DNA of 64,000 bases from an uncultured Anaerolineales bacterium (GTDB taxonomy: Bacteria; Chloroflexota; Anaerolineae; Aggregatilineales; Aggregatilineaceae): NCBI GenBank assembly GCA_937135955.1, contig CAKZOB010000042.1:186001-250000 (forward strand). Reading direction: 5' to 3'. Shown piece by piece: positions 34,783 through 43,565 of the stretch. Within the stretch, counting starts at the first letter, position 1; each line of letters opens with the position of its first letter. Below the pieces are notes generated by a model. It made no database searches. It was not told the DNA's origin and was given only the letters and a program-made list of their open reading frames with translations. The position numbers and the translations under genes are program-made.

Positions 34783-35595
34783 CTAAGCTCCCGACCGGCG
34801 GAACAAACGACTGAGCCGGTGCAAGAAACCACCCTGCTTGTGCTCCAACTCGGCAATGGGCACTTTGGCCCCGGTGATGCGGCGGGCAATGTCGCGGAAG
34901 GCCTCCGCTGCCGGGCCTTTCTGGTTGTCCAGCGTTAGCGGCGAGCCTTTGTTGGTAGAGACAATGATCTGTTCGTCTTCAGGAATGACACCTAACAGCG
35001 GTGTCGAGAGAATGTCCAGAATGTCGTTGACCGACAGCATGTCGCCCTTACGGATCATGTCGGCCTTGGCGCGGTTGATCACCAGGCTGATGGGGACTTT
35101 GCGCGGTTCAGCCTCCACCAGCCCGATAATGCGGTCGGCGTCGCGCACCGCCGACGCTTCGGGATTGGTAATGACGATGACCTCATCGGCGGGAGCCAGC
35201 GCATTGCGGAAACCCCATTCGATCCCCGCCGGGCTGTCAATCAGGATGAAGTCACACTCGTTGCGCAATTGCGTGGTGAGCATGACCATGTCCTGCGGGC
35301 TGACGGCTGTCTTGTCGCGCGTCTGGGCGGCAGGCAACAGATAGAGGTCGGGCACGCGCTTGTCCTTGACCAGGGCCTGACGCAATTTGCAGCGCCCCTC
35401 GACCACATCCACCAGGTCGTAGACGATGCGGTTTTCCAGGCCCATCACAATGTCCAGGTTGCGCAGCCCGATATCGGCATCAATGCAGACGACTTTCTTG
35501 CCCATATTGGCCAGCGCCACGGCCAGGTTCGCTGTGGCTGTTGTCTTTCCCACGCCCCCCTTGCCGGATGTTATGGTGATAACTCGTGCCCCCAT
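34783..35595 (-). CDS. minD: Septum site-determining ATPase MinD
   Basis: A 270-residue ParA-family ATPase. Deviant Walker A SGKGGVGKTT (10-19) with the signature Lys, Walker B FILIDSPAGIE, and the C-terminal amphipathic helix GGFLHRLSRLFRRS that attaches it to the membrane. It recruits MinC and MinE to the inner membrane. Order minC-minD-minE on the minus strand gives one transcript. Confidence 0.96.
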   Translation of the reverse strand: MGARVITITSGKGGVGKTTATANLAVALANMGKKVVCIDADIGLRNLDIVMGLENRIVYDLVDVVEGRCKLRQALVKDKRVPDLYLLPAAQTRDKTAVSPQDMVMLTTQLRNECDFILIDSPAGIEWGFRNALAPADEVIVITNPEASAVRDADRIIGLVEAEPRKVPISLVINRAKADMIRKGDMLSVNDILDILSTPLLGVIPEDEQIIVSTNKGSPLTLDNQKGPAAEAFRDIARRITGAKVPIAELEHKQGGFLHRLSRLFRRSGA

Positions 35596-35665
35596 CCGAA
35601 CACCTCTTACCTTTCAAGCTGTCTGGCGGCGTTCTGTGCGGGTGCCGCCTGCTCCCCCACTGAAT

Positions 35666-36361
35666 CTACTCCCAGGGCACTGCCTCAATGCGCCCGTTGC
35701 GCACCAGCGCTTTTTCCGGGCGCGGTTTGCGGTTCCTGTCCTCTGGCGAAATAGTGATGTAACCGGCGATGCGCAGTTGGGTCGGGGCCAGGTGCAGCGC
35801 GCACACCACCGCCGACTCGTCCCCATAGGCCCCCGCGTGAACCGTGCCACGCAGCCGCCCCCAGACGACGATATCGCCTCCAGCTACCACCACCGCCCCG
35901 GCGTTGACATCGCCCAGGACTACCACATGCCCGTCGCTGTGCACGGTGCGCCCGGCGCGCAGCGTCCGCTTGACCAGCACCCCCGGCAGACCGGGTTCTT
36001 CGGGGTCAATGGGCGGCGGGCGCAATTCCAGGGCCTCACTGGGCGCGGCGGCCAGTTCGGCCACCTGCAACGAAGTGGGCAGGGCCAGTTTGCGGGCGGC
36101 GTCGAGCGTGATGTCGCTCTCGCTGAGCACTGCGCGCAGCGTAATACCCCGCTGTTCCAGCAATTTCTGCATGGCGGCCAAATCCTGCCGACGCAGTTCG
36201 CGCGGCCCCAGCGACAGCGTCACCTGCGCACCCTTGAAAAAGTTCCCCTGCGCGTCAATCAGGGTGATTAGCCGATTGGCCAGGTCCGACCAGCGCCCGT
36301 CTGGCTTGACCGTGACCAGCAATCCCTCTTTAATTCCTTTGAGCGTGATCGAATCGTCCAT
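35666..36361 (-). CDS. minC: Septum site-determining protein MinC
   Basis: A 231-residue protein with an N-terminal domain (residues 1-105) and a C-terminal beta-helix. RAGRTVHSDGHVVVLGDVNA, GGDIVVWGRLRG and HAGAYGD form the repeated right-handed beta-helix that binds MinD and FtsZ. It inhibits FtsZ ring assembly near the poles. First gene of minCDE; 70 bases separate it from minD. Confidence 0.95.
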   Translation of the reverse strand: MDDSITLKGIKEGLLVTVKPDGRWSDLANRLITLIDAQGNFFKGAQVTLSLGPRELRRQDLAAMQKLLEQRGITLRAVLSESDITLDAARKLALPTSLQVAELAAAPSEALELRPPPIDPEEPGLPGVLVKRTLRAGRTVHSDGHVVVLGDVNAGAVVVAGGDIVVWGRLRGTVHAGAYGDESAVVCALHLAPTQLRIAGYITISPEDRNRKPRPEKALVRNGRIEAVPWE

Positions 36362-36647
36362 GAGCGATAGACAGTGTGTCCGTTAACAATGCCCCCTACC
36401 TGGGCTGGAGCGATGATGGTACATCTACTACTATACTCTAAATCTACAGTGATGCTAACAGGGACAATGGTCACAGCGCCTCCCGTCTCTGAGCAGAAGG
36501 CACCGCCAAGACGCAGAGATCGCAGAGGAGAACACAGACCGCGGTGAGTTTTTCGTCCCAGAGAGGAAGTCCGCCCAAGGCGCAGCGCCCCCAGGCGCAC
36601 CCCATGCGAAGCTCATCGCTGAGCGCTGAAAGCCGAAAGCCCGAACG
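36362..36647. other. Intergenic stretch between mreD and minC with CAGAG-rich repeat
   Basis: 286 bases without a gene. A TATAGT on the minus strand near 36432 may be a -10 for minC. At 36490-36545 lies a CAGAG-rich stretch (ACGCAGAGATCGCAGAGG) of the family at 26496-26592. Confidence 0.5.
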
Positions 36648-37151
36648 TCACTCCAGGCGCACGCGACGCGGCGTCAGCCAGTCGTGCAGCAGCCCCATCG
36701 TGCGGAAGACCGGTACGCTCAGCAGCACATGATAAAGGAAGGTGGGCAGGGTAACAGTCGCCAGCGCGTCGCCCAGCGGAATCACGTGCCCGGCCAGGCG
36801 CAGCACCAGTAAGACGCCCACGTGATACAGCACCGTGCCCAGACCCATCACCAGCGGGGGGATGATCAGGTTGGTGCGGCGGACATCGCCGAACAGCGCA
36901 TCTGCCAGGAAAGCCACCACCACCAGCCCCAACGCCGAAGTGCCCGGCGGAGCCACAGACAGCGTGTCCTGCAGCAGCCCGCCGAACACAGCCCATAGCA
37001 GCGCATCGTTGACATCGGCCAGCAGCGCCCACGACACCACGATCATGAAAACCAGGTCGGGCGCGCCGCCCCCCAGGCGCATCTCCGGCATGACGGAAGC
37101 GTTGAGCAGCGCCGCCACCAGCAGAACGGGCAGACCAATGTACCGTGTCAC
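36648..37151 (-). CDS. mreD: Rod shape-determining membrane protein MreD
   Basis: A 167-residue protein with five hydrophobic segments. GGAPDLVFMIVVSWALL and GLLQDTLSVAPPGTSALGL are MreD-like phrases. It sits in the inner membrane and links MreC to RodA-PBP2. GTG start. Last gene of mreB-mreC-mreD on the minus strand, 24 bp after mreC. Confidence 0.88.
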   Translation of the reverse strand: MTRYIGLPVLLVAALLNASVMPEMRLGGGAPDLVFMIVVSWALLADVNDALLWAVFGGLLQDTLSVAPPGTSALGLVVVAFLADALFGDVRRTNLIIPPLVMGLGTVLYHVGVLLVLRLAGHVIPLGDALATVTLPTFLYHVLLSVPVFRTMGLLHDWLTPRRVRLE

Positions 37152-37175
37152 TTGAGTGGAAAGCCTCCGACCCCG

Positions 37176-38021
37176 CTACGGTGCTGTCTGCTGCTCGAAG
37201 ACGCTCAGGTCAACTGGCTCGAAGTTGATGATCACCTGCACGATCTCCAGCCGGTCGAAGTCCACCAGGCTGCGCACGCGCGCTTCCTGATATAGCTCGT
37301 CTTCCGAGAGGCCTACGCTGAGCACCTGCCCCACTACCAGGTCGGCGGGCAACATCTGTCCCAGGCCGTTGGTGAGCACCAGGTCGCCCTCGCGCACCTG
37401 CGCTTCCAGGGGGATGAACGACATCAGCAGGTCGCCGACCAGTTGCCCGCTGACCACGCCGTCTTCGCGCGTGGATTGCAGGCGCGCGTTGACGCGGCTG
37501 GTGGGGTCAGTCACCAGCAACACTTCTGCGCCCGTTGCCGAGACCTGAGTCACACGCCCCACCAACCCCCGCTCGGTGACAACCGGGTCCATCAATTCCA
37601 CGCCGTCGCGCCGCCCGCAGTCAATCTGAATGGCGCGCACGAAACCAGCGGTGTCCATGCCGATCACGTCGCAGGTGACGTATTCGTGATCCTCTGGCCC
37701 GAAGCGGTTGTAGTCGAGCAGGGCCGCTAGCCGGTCGTAGTCGGCCCCTTTTTCGCGCAGTTGAGCCAGTTCGGCCTGGTAAACAGCCAGTGCCTCTTCC
37801 AGGTCATCAATGCGCTGCTTCTGCCGACGGTATTCTGCCAGATCGTCAATCGCGCCGCTGATCGCCTGCGCCGGGCTGCTCACCACCCGCTGCAGCAGAT
37901 GCAGCGGGACAGCGGCGAGGTTCTCCACGGTGCTCAGCGCACCCGTGACGCCCAGGAAGATCAGCGCCACGACGAGCACCAGCGTCATAGCGAACGAGAA
38001 GACACGGCCACTTCGCCCCAC
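37176..38021 (-). CDS. mreC: Rod shape-determining protein MreC
   Basis: A 281-residue bitopic protein: one membrane segment at residues 9-28, a coiled coil at about 55-95 (EYRRQKQRIDDLEEALAVYQ), then the beta-barrel domain with GLVGRVTQVSATGAEVLLVT, DPTSRVNARLQ and GVVSGQLVG. It activates PBP2-RodA from outside the membrane. GTG start at 38021 with AAGGAGGAG; TATAAT at 38057-38062 shows it has its own promoter, separate from mreB. Confidence 0.94.
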   Translation of the reverse strand: MGRSGRVFSFAMTLVLVVALIFLGVTGALSTVENLAAVPLHLLQRVVSSPAQAISGAIDDLAEYRRQKQRIDDLEEALAVYQAELAQLREKGADYDRLAALLDYNRFGPEDHEYVTCDVIGMDTAGFVRAIQIDCGRRDGVELMDPVVTERGLVGRVTQVSATGAEVLLVTDPTSRVNARLQSTREDGVVSGQLVGDLLMSFIPLEAQVREGDLVLTNGLGQMLPADLVVGQVLSVGLSEDELYQEARVRSLVDFDRLEIVQVIINFEPVDLSVFEQQTAP

Positions 38022-38056
38022 CAGCTTCTCCTCCTTGCTGTGGTTGCCAGTGGCTG

Positions 38057-38062
38057 ATTATA
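38057..38062 (-). promoter_or_regulatory. -10 box TATAAT of mreCD
   Basis: Perfect TATAAT on the minus strand, 35 bases before the mreC start. Confidence 0.5.
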
Positions 38063-38235
38063 CCCGCCTGATCGCAGGGGAACAGTATTCACCGCCACGT
38101 CACTGACAACCCCTGCCCGCACCCCTGCCGAGACATGGCGTCCACACCGCCCCCTCTGTACAGCGAACAGCCGCCAGCAAAAGGTGGATAGTCTCCACCC
38201 GCTGACGGCTGCAAACTGACGGCTGAAAGCCCCGC

Positions 38236-39321
38236 TCAATGCTGCGTCGAGCCGCGCTCCAGGCCCGCCAGTAACGAGCGCAAATTGTCGTAGTCTTCCA
38301 GGATGCGCCCGGCCCCGCGTGCCACGCAAGTCATCGAGTCCTCTGCCAGCCACACGCGCACGTTGACCTCGTCGGCGATGCGCTCGCACAGCCCCTTGAG
38401 TTGACTGCCGCCGCCCGCCATACAGATGCCCGACTCCATCAGGTCAGCGACCAGTTCAGGGGGCGTCTCGTCCAGCGCGTCGCGGATCGTGTCAATGATG
38501 ATGCTCACCGAGGGATTGAGCGCCTCGCGCAGTTCGATAGACGAGACTTCGACCGCTTCCGGCAAACCGGTCACCAAGTTGCGCCCGCGTAAGACCATGG
38601 TGCGCTCTTCCGGCAACGGGTAGGCCGAGCCGATCTCGATCTTGGCGCGTTCGGCGGTGCGCTCGCCGATGAGCAGGTTGTACTTGGCGCGCATGTACTG
38701 CACGATGTCTTCGTCCATCTCGTCGCCCGCCACGCGGATCGAGCGGCTGATGACAATGCCGCCCAGCGAGAAGATGGCCACCTCAGTCGTGCCGCCGCCG
38801 ATGTCTACCACCATGCTGCCGCGCGTTTCCTGGATGGGCAGGCCCGCGCCGATGGCCGCGGCGACCGGCTCTTCGATCAGGTATGCCTCGCGCGCGCCCG
38901 CGCTGATGGTGGCATCGTAAACAGCGCGTTTTTCCACCTCGGTCACGCCCGACGGAATGCCCACCACCACACGCGGACGGGGGATAGGCACCCAATTTTG
39001 CTCGTGGGCCTTGCGGATGAAATAATCGAGCATGGCCTCGGTGATCTCGAACTCGCTGATCACGCCGTCGCGCAACGGGCGGACGACCATGTACTTGGAC
39101 GTGGGCGTTTTGCCGAACATCTCTTTGGCTTCGCGTCCCACGCTGATCGGACGGCGTGTCTTGCGCTCGATAGCCACATACGACGGTTCGTTGATCACAA
39201 TGCCTTTGCCACGCACGCTCACCAGCGTGTTGGCCGTGCCCAGATCAATGCCAATATCGAGCGAAAACAGGCCCAAAAGCCAATCCAATGGGCTAACCAA
39301 TGGTGTGTACCCCTCCCTCAT
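38236..39321 (-). CDS. mreB: Rod shape-determining actin homologue MreB
   Basis: About 361 residues with the actin-fold motifs: phosphate-1 LDIGIDLGTANTLV, phosphate-2 GSMVVDIGGGTTEVAIFSLG and the adenosine motif GICMAGGGSQLKGL. It forms filaments that guide wall synthesis. The ATG at 39321 lies about 10 bases from the expected transcription start and has no ribosome site. The bases after it, AGGGAGGGG, would instead serve a TTG at 39300 that begins the protein MVSPLDWLLG. The true start may be that TTG. Confidence 0.95.
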   Translation of the reverse strand: MREGYTPLVSPLDWLLGLFSLDIGIDLGTANTLVSVRGKGIVINEPSYVAIERKTRRPISVGREAKEMFGKTPTSKYMVVRPLRDGVISEFEITEAMLDYFIRKAHEQNWVPIPRPRVVVGIPSGVTEVEKRAVYDATISAGAREAYLIEEPVAAAIGAGLPIQETRGSMVVDIGGGTTEVAIFSLGGIVISRSIRVAGDEMDEDIVQYMRAKYNLLIGERTAERAKIEIGSAYPLPEERTMVLRGRNLVTGLPEAVEVSSIELREALNPSVSIIIDTIRDALDETPPELVADLMESGICMAGGGSQLKGLCERIADEVNVRVWLAEDSMTCVARGAGRILEDYDNLRSLLAGLERGSTQH

Positions 39322-39337
39322 TCAGTGTCAGGGCGGC

Positions 39338-39343
39338 ATTATA
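39338..39343 (-). promoter_or_regulatory. -10 box TATAAT of mreB
   Basis: Perfect TATAAT on the minus strand, 16 bases before the ATG and 37 before the alternative TTG start. CTGCCA lies near 17 bases upstream as a weak -35. Confidence 0.55.
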
Positions 39344-39421
39344 CCACGCCCCTTAGCGCCTGGCAGGGGATAACTCATCAAACGCTCATCTTCGCTCCGT
39401 ACTGTGTCGTTGCCCGCCCGC

Positions 39422-40840
39422 TCAGGCGCTGAAAGCAGCGATCTGCTTGCGCAACTCACTGCGGTCTACCTGCGGGTAATCGTCCAGCAGGGCGTCGAAG
39501 CGTTTCATATACTCGACCAGTTGAGCTTTGGTGCGCGCCTCAAAGCGCATGGTGATGGCAGGTTGTGTATTGCTGGCGCGCACCAGGCCCCAGCCATCTT
39601 CAAAGATTGCCCGCGCTCCATCTACCGTGACGACCTCGTAGCGATCCTGCAGCCGGTCGCGCACCGCCTCGATGATCTTGAACTTCACATCGTCCGGCGC
39701 GCTCATGATGATCTCCGGCGTCGCGGGCATGGTGGGCATCTCAGCCAGCATCTGCGAGAGCGTCTTGTCGCTCTTGCTATACAGTTCCAGCACCTTCAAC
39801 GCCACCAGGGGCGCATCGTCGAAGCCATAGTAGTCCTCGCCGATGAACAGGTGCCCGCTGACCTCTCCGCCGATTAGCGCGCCGATCTCGGCCATCTTCT
39901 GTTTCATCAGGCTATGCCCGGCCTTCCACATCACCGGTTGACCACCGTGCTGCCGGATGATGTCGGGCAGCACCTGACTGGACTTCACGTCGAAGACGAC
40001 CGGTGTGCCCGGATGCCGCTTTAGCAGGTCGCGGGCCAGCAAGGCCAGCAGACGGTCGGCGGCCACATGATGGCCGTGCTCGTCAATCAGGCCGCAGCGG
40101 TCGGCGTCGCCATCGAAGCCAATGCCGAAATCAGCTTTGTGCGCGACGACGGCGGCCTCCAGGTCTTTGGTCAGTTCGGGGTCTTCGGGGTTGGGCAGAT
40201 GGTTGGGAAAGGTGCCGTCTGGCTCACAGAACAGGCACACGACCTCGATCCCCAGATCGCGCAGCACCGGCGGGACGAACGTACCGCTGAGGCCGTTGCC
40301 CGCGTCCACCACCACCTTCACCTTGCGCGGACCTATCGTCACTTTCTGCTTGATGACCGCCATGTGTTTCTCCACCATGGCGAAGTCCTCGCGCCGCTCG
40401 CCCTGCCCCACAGCGAAATCGTCGGCTTGGATGATGCGCAGCAAGTCTTGAATCTGCTCACCGGCCAGCGCCAGGCGGCCATAGGCCATCTTGATCCCGT
40501 TGTATTGCGTGGTGAGGTGACTGCCAGTGATCATGATGCCACCCGCTCGCTCGTGCGAAGCGGAGGCGAAGTAGACGGTGGGCGTCATCACCGCGCCGAT
40601 GTCCGTCACCCGCAGACCGGTGCTCAGCACACCCTCGATGATGGCCTCCTTCAGGGCAGGCGTGGACAGCCGATTATCGCCGCCGACGAAGACCTGTTCG
40701 ATCCCCAGATGGCGCTGTACATAGGTGCCATACGCCTGCCCCACCAGCCGCGCCAGGCCGGGGGTAAGCTGCGTGTCGGGGCCTTCGACCGTGCCGCGAA
40801 TGTCGTATTTGCGAAAAACTTCGGTGGGTACCTGCGCCAT
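39422..40840 (-). CDS. Phosphomannomutase/phosphoglucomutase
   Basis: A 472-residue alpha-D-phosphohexomutase. Visible are FRKYDIRGTVEG (9-20), the phosphoserine loop MITGSHLTTQYNG with Ser107, the metal loop GFDGDADRC, and the C-terminal phosphate loop RASNTQPAITMRFEA. The active-site loop is unusual: the near-universal TxSHNP is TGSHLT here, though Ser and His remain. The enzyme interconverts hexose-1- and hexose-6-phosphates for envelope polysaccharide. ATG 40840 follows GGGAGGAAG; TATAAT at 40890-40895. Confidence 0.9.
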   Translation of the reverse strand: MAQVPTEVFRKYDIRGTVEGPDTQLTPGLARLVGQAYGTYVQRHLGIEQVFVGGDNRLSTPALKEAIIEGVLSTGLRVTDIGAVMTPTVYFASASHERAGGIMITGSHLTTQYNGIKMAYGRLALAGEQIQDLLRIIQADDFAVGQGERREDFAMVEKHMAVIKQKVTIGPRKVKVVVDAGNGLSGTFVPPVLRDLGIEVVCLFCEPDGTFPNHLPNPEDPELTKDLEAAVVAHKADFGIGFDGDADRCGLIDEHGHHVAADRLLALLARDLLKRHPGTPVVFDVKSSQVLPDIIRQHGGQPVMWKAGHSLMKQKMAEIGALIGGEVSGHLFIGEDYYGFDDAPLVALKVLELYSKSDKTLSQMLAEMPTMPATPEIIMSAPDDVKFKIIEAVRDRLQDRYEVVTVDGARAIFEDGWGLVRASNTQPAITMRFEARTKAQLVEYMKRFDALLDDYPQVDRSELRKQIAAFSA

Positions 40841-40889
40841 GCGTCTTCCTCCCATCGGGTCTTCTGCGCGCCGGGTCGTCCTAACGCGC

Positions 40890-40895
40890 ATTATA
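40890..40895 (-). promoter_or_regulatory. -10 box TATAAT of phosphohexomutase gene
   Basis: Perfect TATAAT on the minus strand, 49 bases before ATG 40840. Confidence 0.5.
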
Positions 40896-40935
40896 CCGTA
40901 GCGGGGGCGTGCGAAAAAAGGGCGGGGTGCAAAGG

Positions 40936-41151
40936 GGCGCGCGCAAACGGTGACGGGCAATGTGCAGCAGTCTGCTATCCCTCATCCCCAAATCCTCTCT
41001 GCCTCGCGACTGCGTCGCGGGGCGAGAGGACTTACTTTCTCTCACCTAGGCGCTCCCCTTCGCCCGTGTACAGCCTGCAGCGTGGGAGAAGGGGCCGGGG
41101 GATGAGGGTCATCGCCCGCAGCAAAGTCGCTGTCAACCTTTGCTCGCAGCC
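40936..41151. mobile_element. MITE-like element with imperfect terminal inverted repeats
   Basis: Left end GCGCGCAAACGGTGACGGGC pairs with the right end GTCAACCTTTGCTCGCAGCC as an imperfect inverted repeat of about 33 bp. The same ends bound the element at 49598-49790. The inside carries CCCTCATCCCC, the hairpin CGCGACTGCGTCGCG, and CCGGGGGATGAGGG. No coding frame. It fills most of the gap between the HEAT/Yip1 and phosphohexomutase genes. Confidence 0.7.
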
Positions 41152-41281
41152 ACGCAAAGGGAAAATTCATCACGGAGGGCTAAGACAAGAAAAACACAGA
41201 GGCCGGCTGAAGGGCATCGCTCTGCGCCAGCAGGGTGACGATAACAGAAGGCTAACCGTGCCTGGCCCAGCCAGGCAGCAG

Positions 41282-42367
41282 CTACCCCCCAAACAGGCCG
41301 CTGAGCACGCCCGTCAGCACGGCGTTGCCCAGCCCGGCCCCTACGGCGATCAGCACGCCACCCAGAATGAGCGTCAGGCAGCCCAGCCCGGTGCCGAAGT
41401 GATAGACCTCCCCGACCAGGCGCGCAATCCAGTACCCCGCCCCCAGCGATACGACGGCCATAACCAGCGGGATGGTCAGCCAGGCTCCACCGAGAGCCAG
41501 CACCAGGAAGATCAAAGCTACGGCCAGCATGAAATAGGTCTGGAAAGGCACCAGCCGCCGGTAGAGATACACCAGAGGGCTGTCCCCGCCGAAGAAAAAA
41601 GTGGCGATCAGGTGAATCGCCCCGCCCTGAATAGCCAGCGTCAAGGCGGAGTAAATGCCATAGAACCCACTCAGCAGTATCAGCCCGACCAGGCTGGCGC
41701 TCAGGAGCACATCGAGTTGATCGGACACCAGGTTGCTGCTGGGGGCAGATTCCAGCAGGTCGCGCAGCGCGTCGAGCGCGAAGACGAAGATGGCCGTCAT
41801 GCTCAGTGCCACTACCAGCGCGTAGAGCACGAAGTCAACCATCACGTTGTCCCAGGTCGCCGACTCTGCGCCAGGGCCTTCGGCCATACGCTGTAGCCGC
41901 CGCTTGCCCCCAACCTTACCGATCAGCGCGCGCCGCCGATTCGGATGAGTGAGCAGGGGCATGGCTTCGTCCACGCTCATCCCCGTCAGCGAAGTGATCA
42001 GGTTGGCGACGAACGTCTCCTTGCGCAGGGCCGGGTTGAGGCTGAGCGCCTTGCCCAGCGTATCGGTGGCGCGCCCCCTGTCGCCGCTCAGATGGTAGGA
42101 AGTGGCCGCGTCGAGCAACCTCTGGGCCAGTTCACGATCGCGGGGGGAAATCTGCGCCTCCTCCTCGTCGCGCGGCGCCGCATAGCGGCGGATGTAGCGC
42201 CCGGCCTTGAGCGCCAGTTCGCGCAAAGCCGGGTCAGGATCGTGCTGAAAGACTTCAAACAGCGGCCTGAGCGCCGCCAGGTCGCGGCTGTTGGCCAGAG
42301 CCACAATCGCCTGACGACGTTGTTCCGGATCAGGGCTATGCAACTGCTCAACATATGCCTCGAACAT
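41282..42367 (-). CDS. HEAT-repeat and Yip1-like membrane protein
   Basis: A 361-residue protein. Residues 1-75 are two HEAT-like units (SPDPEQRRQAIVALANSRDL and HDPDPALRELALKAGRYI), 76-165 a helical linker with a TPR-like unit, and from 180 onward five membrane segments with a Yip1-like pattern (GGAIHLIATFFFGGDSPLVY, then PFQTYFMLAVALIFLVLAL). ATG 42367 follows GGGGGGAA. Function unknown; such proteins are common in Chloroflexota beside envelope genes. Confidence 0.78.
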   Translation of the reverse strand: MFEAYVEQLHSPDPEQRRQAIVALANSRDLAALRPLFEVFQHDPDPALRELALKAGRYIRRYAAPRDEEEAQISPRDRELAQRLLDAATSYHLSGDRGRATDTLGKALSLNPALRKETFVANLITSLTGMSVDEAMPLLTHPNRRRALIGKVGGKRRLQRMAEGPGAESATWDNVMVDFVLYALVVALSMTAIFVFALDALRDLLESAPSSNLVSDQLDVLLSASLVGLILLSGFYGIYSALTLAIQGGAIHLIATFFFGGDSPLVYLYRRLVPFQTYFMLAVALIFLVLALGGAWLTIPLVMAVVSLGAGYWIARLVGEVYHFGTGLGCLTLILGGVLIAVGAGLGNAVLTGVLSGLFGG

Positions 42368-42430
42368 AATTCCCCCTATGGCCAGCCTACGCCACGCGCA
42401 CCCCTCATATTAGCAGTTTCCAAGATAGGG

Positions 42431-42436
42431 TACAAT
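42431..42436 (+). promoter_or_regulatory. -10 box TACAAT of degV
   Basis: TACAAT 135 bases before the GTG of degV. Initiation about 7 bases on would give a leader of roughly 130 bases that contains the hairpins at 42446-42533. Confidence 0.45.
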
Positions 42437-42445
42437 TGCCCTGTG

Positions 42446-42533
42446 GGTAAGATCAGGCTTACCGGACAATGTGTGTTTACTACTCCCGATACCCCCAGAG
42501 GTATGCGGCTGGCAAGGCCGCCCTTCTGCGGGC
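42446..42533 (+). promoter_or_regulatory. Possible structured leader of degV
   Basis: Consecutive hairpins: 42446-42463 (GGTAAG / CTTACC, 6 bp), 42489-42504 (ATACC / GGTAT), then two that share bases and exclude one another, 42505-42521 (GCGGC / GCCGC) and 42520-42533 (GCCC / GGGC). No known riboswitch recognised, no terminator T-run. Confidence 0.3.
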
Positions 42534-42571
42534 AAGAGGGGAACCCTATCTAACGACAAGGAGCTTCAACA

Positions 42572-43432
42572 GTGGTGATCATTGTGACCGATAGCTGCGC
42601 CTCAGTGCCAGAAGCGATGGTCAAAGAGCTGGGCATTGAGGTAGTGCCCTATCATGTGCACACCGTTCAGGGTACGCTGCGCGACGGTGTAGATATGCCC
42701 CCCGACGCCTTCTATGAATGGGTGAAGACCGCCCCCGAATGGCCCACGACGGCCAATCCCAGCGCTGGGGAGTATCTCGAAGCCTACCGCCGCGCTGCGC
42801 AGCGCGGCGACTCCATCGTGGAGATCAGCATCACCGGCACAGGCAGCGGGGGCTATCAGTCGGCGGTGCTGGCCAAGCGTCTGTTGGAACAGGAAATGCC
42901 AGGCTTCCCTGTGGAAGTGGTGGACACGCAGCAGGTAGCCATGGCCCACGGCTGGGCAGTGATTCAGGCCGCGCGTGCAGCGCTCAAGGGGTTGTCGCTG
43001 GCAGAAGTGGCCGAGGTAGCCCGCAAGGTGGCAGCCAATGCTTTCGTAGGCTTCACCAACGACACGCTTGAATATCTGCAACGCGGCGGGCGCATCGGCA
43101 AGGTGACGGGTATGTTGGGCGATCTGCTCAGCATCAAGCCGATCATCGGGATGCGCGGCGGGATGCCCGCCCCTCTCAGCGTGGCCCGTACCCGCTCCGG
43201 CGCGTACAAACGCATCGTCTCGCTGGCGCTGGGACAGATCGCCGAAGGCAGCCCCGTCCGCGCCGCGCTGATGCATGTCGCCGCCCGCGACGAGGTAGAG
43301 AAGTTCCGCCCCCTGGTGGAACAGTCTTTCGCGGTCGTCGAGTGGGTGGTGGCGCAACTGTCGCCCGCGCTGGGCGTGCACAGTGGCCCCGGCACGGTGG
43401 GCATTGCCCTCATCCCCGATCAGCCCGCCTGA
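42572..43432 (+). CDS. DegV-family fatty acid-binding protein
   Basis: A 286-residue DegV protein: IIVTDSCASVPEAM at the start, TANPSAGEYLEAY, ISITGTGSGGYQSA, VEVVDTQQVAMAHGW, and the C-terminal GPGTVGIAL. Ser of TDSCAS and the T-x-S-G area bind the fatty acid head group. In Firmicutes such FakB proteins present fatty acids to a FakA kinase; no FakA gene is seen here. GTG start 8 bases after AAGGAG. A hairpin follows at 43464-43490. Confidence 0.9.
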   Translation: MVIIVTDSCASVPEAMVKELGIEVVPYHVHTVQGTLRDGVDMPPDAFYEWVKTAPEWPTTANPSAGEYLEAYRRAAQRGDSIVEISITGTGSGGYQSAVLAKRLLEQEMPGFPVEVVDTQQVAMAHGWAVIQAARAALKGLSLAEVAEVARKVAANAFVGFTNDTLEYLQRGGRIGKVTGMLGDLLSIKPIIGMRGGMPAPLSVARTRSGAYKRIVSLALGQIAEGSPVRAALMHVAARDEVEKFRPLVEQSFAVVEWVVAQLSPALGVHSGPGTVGIALIPDQPA

Positions 43433-43463
43433 GTCGACCGGGCGCGGACGGATAGAGCAAAAC

Positions 43464-43490
43464 GCAGCGGGGGCTTTGTTTCCCCGCTGC
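43464..43490 (+). terminator. Hairpin terminator after degV
   Basis: Perfect stem GCAGCGGGG / CCCCGCTGC with loop GCTTTGTTT, 31 bases after the degV stop. The T-run is inside the loop rather than after it, so termination strength is uncertain. Confidence 0.65.
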
Positions 43491-43565
43491 GCCCTCTTGC
43501 AGACGGGTGCATTTCAGTTGAGCTCACGAGTGCAGGCAAACTAGGGCGGATTTCTAAAGCCATTC

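Noticed and set aside
40067-41896. Plus-strand open frame (609 codons) across phosphohexomutase, repeat and HEAT/Yip1 genes
   Set aside because: Spans two genes on the other strand and an intergenic repeat; low-complexity Gln/Arg/His composition.
42446-42533. Signal recognition particle RNA or known riboswitch in degV leader
   Set aside because: The conserved loop sequences of 4.5S RNA and the common riboswitches are missing; kept only as an unclassified leader.
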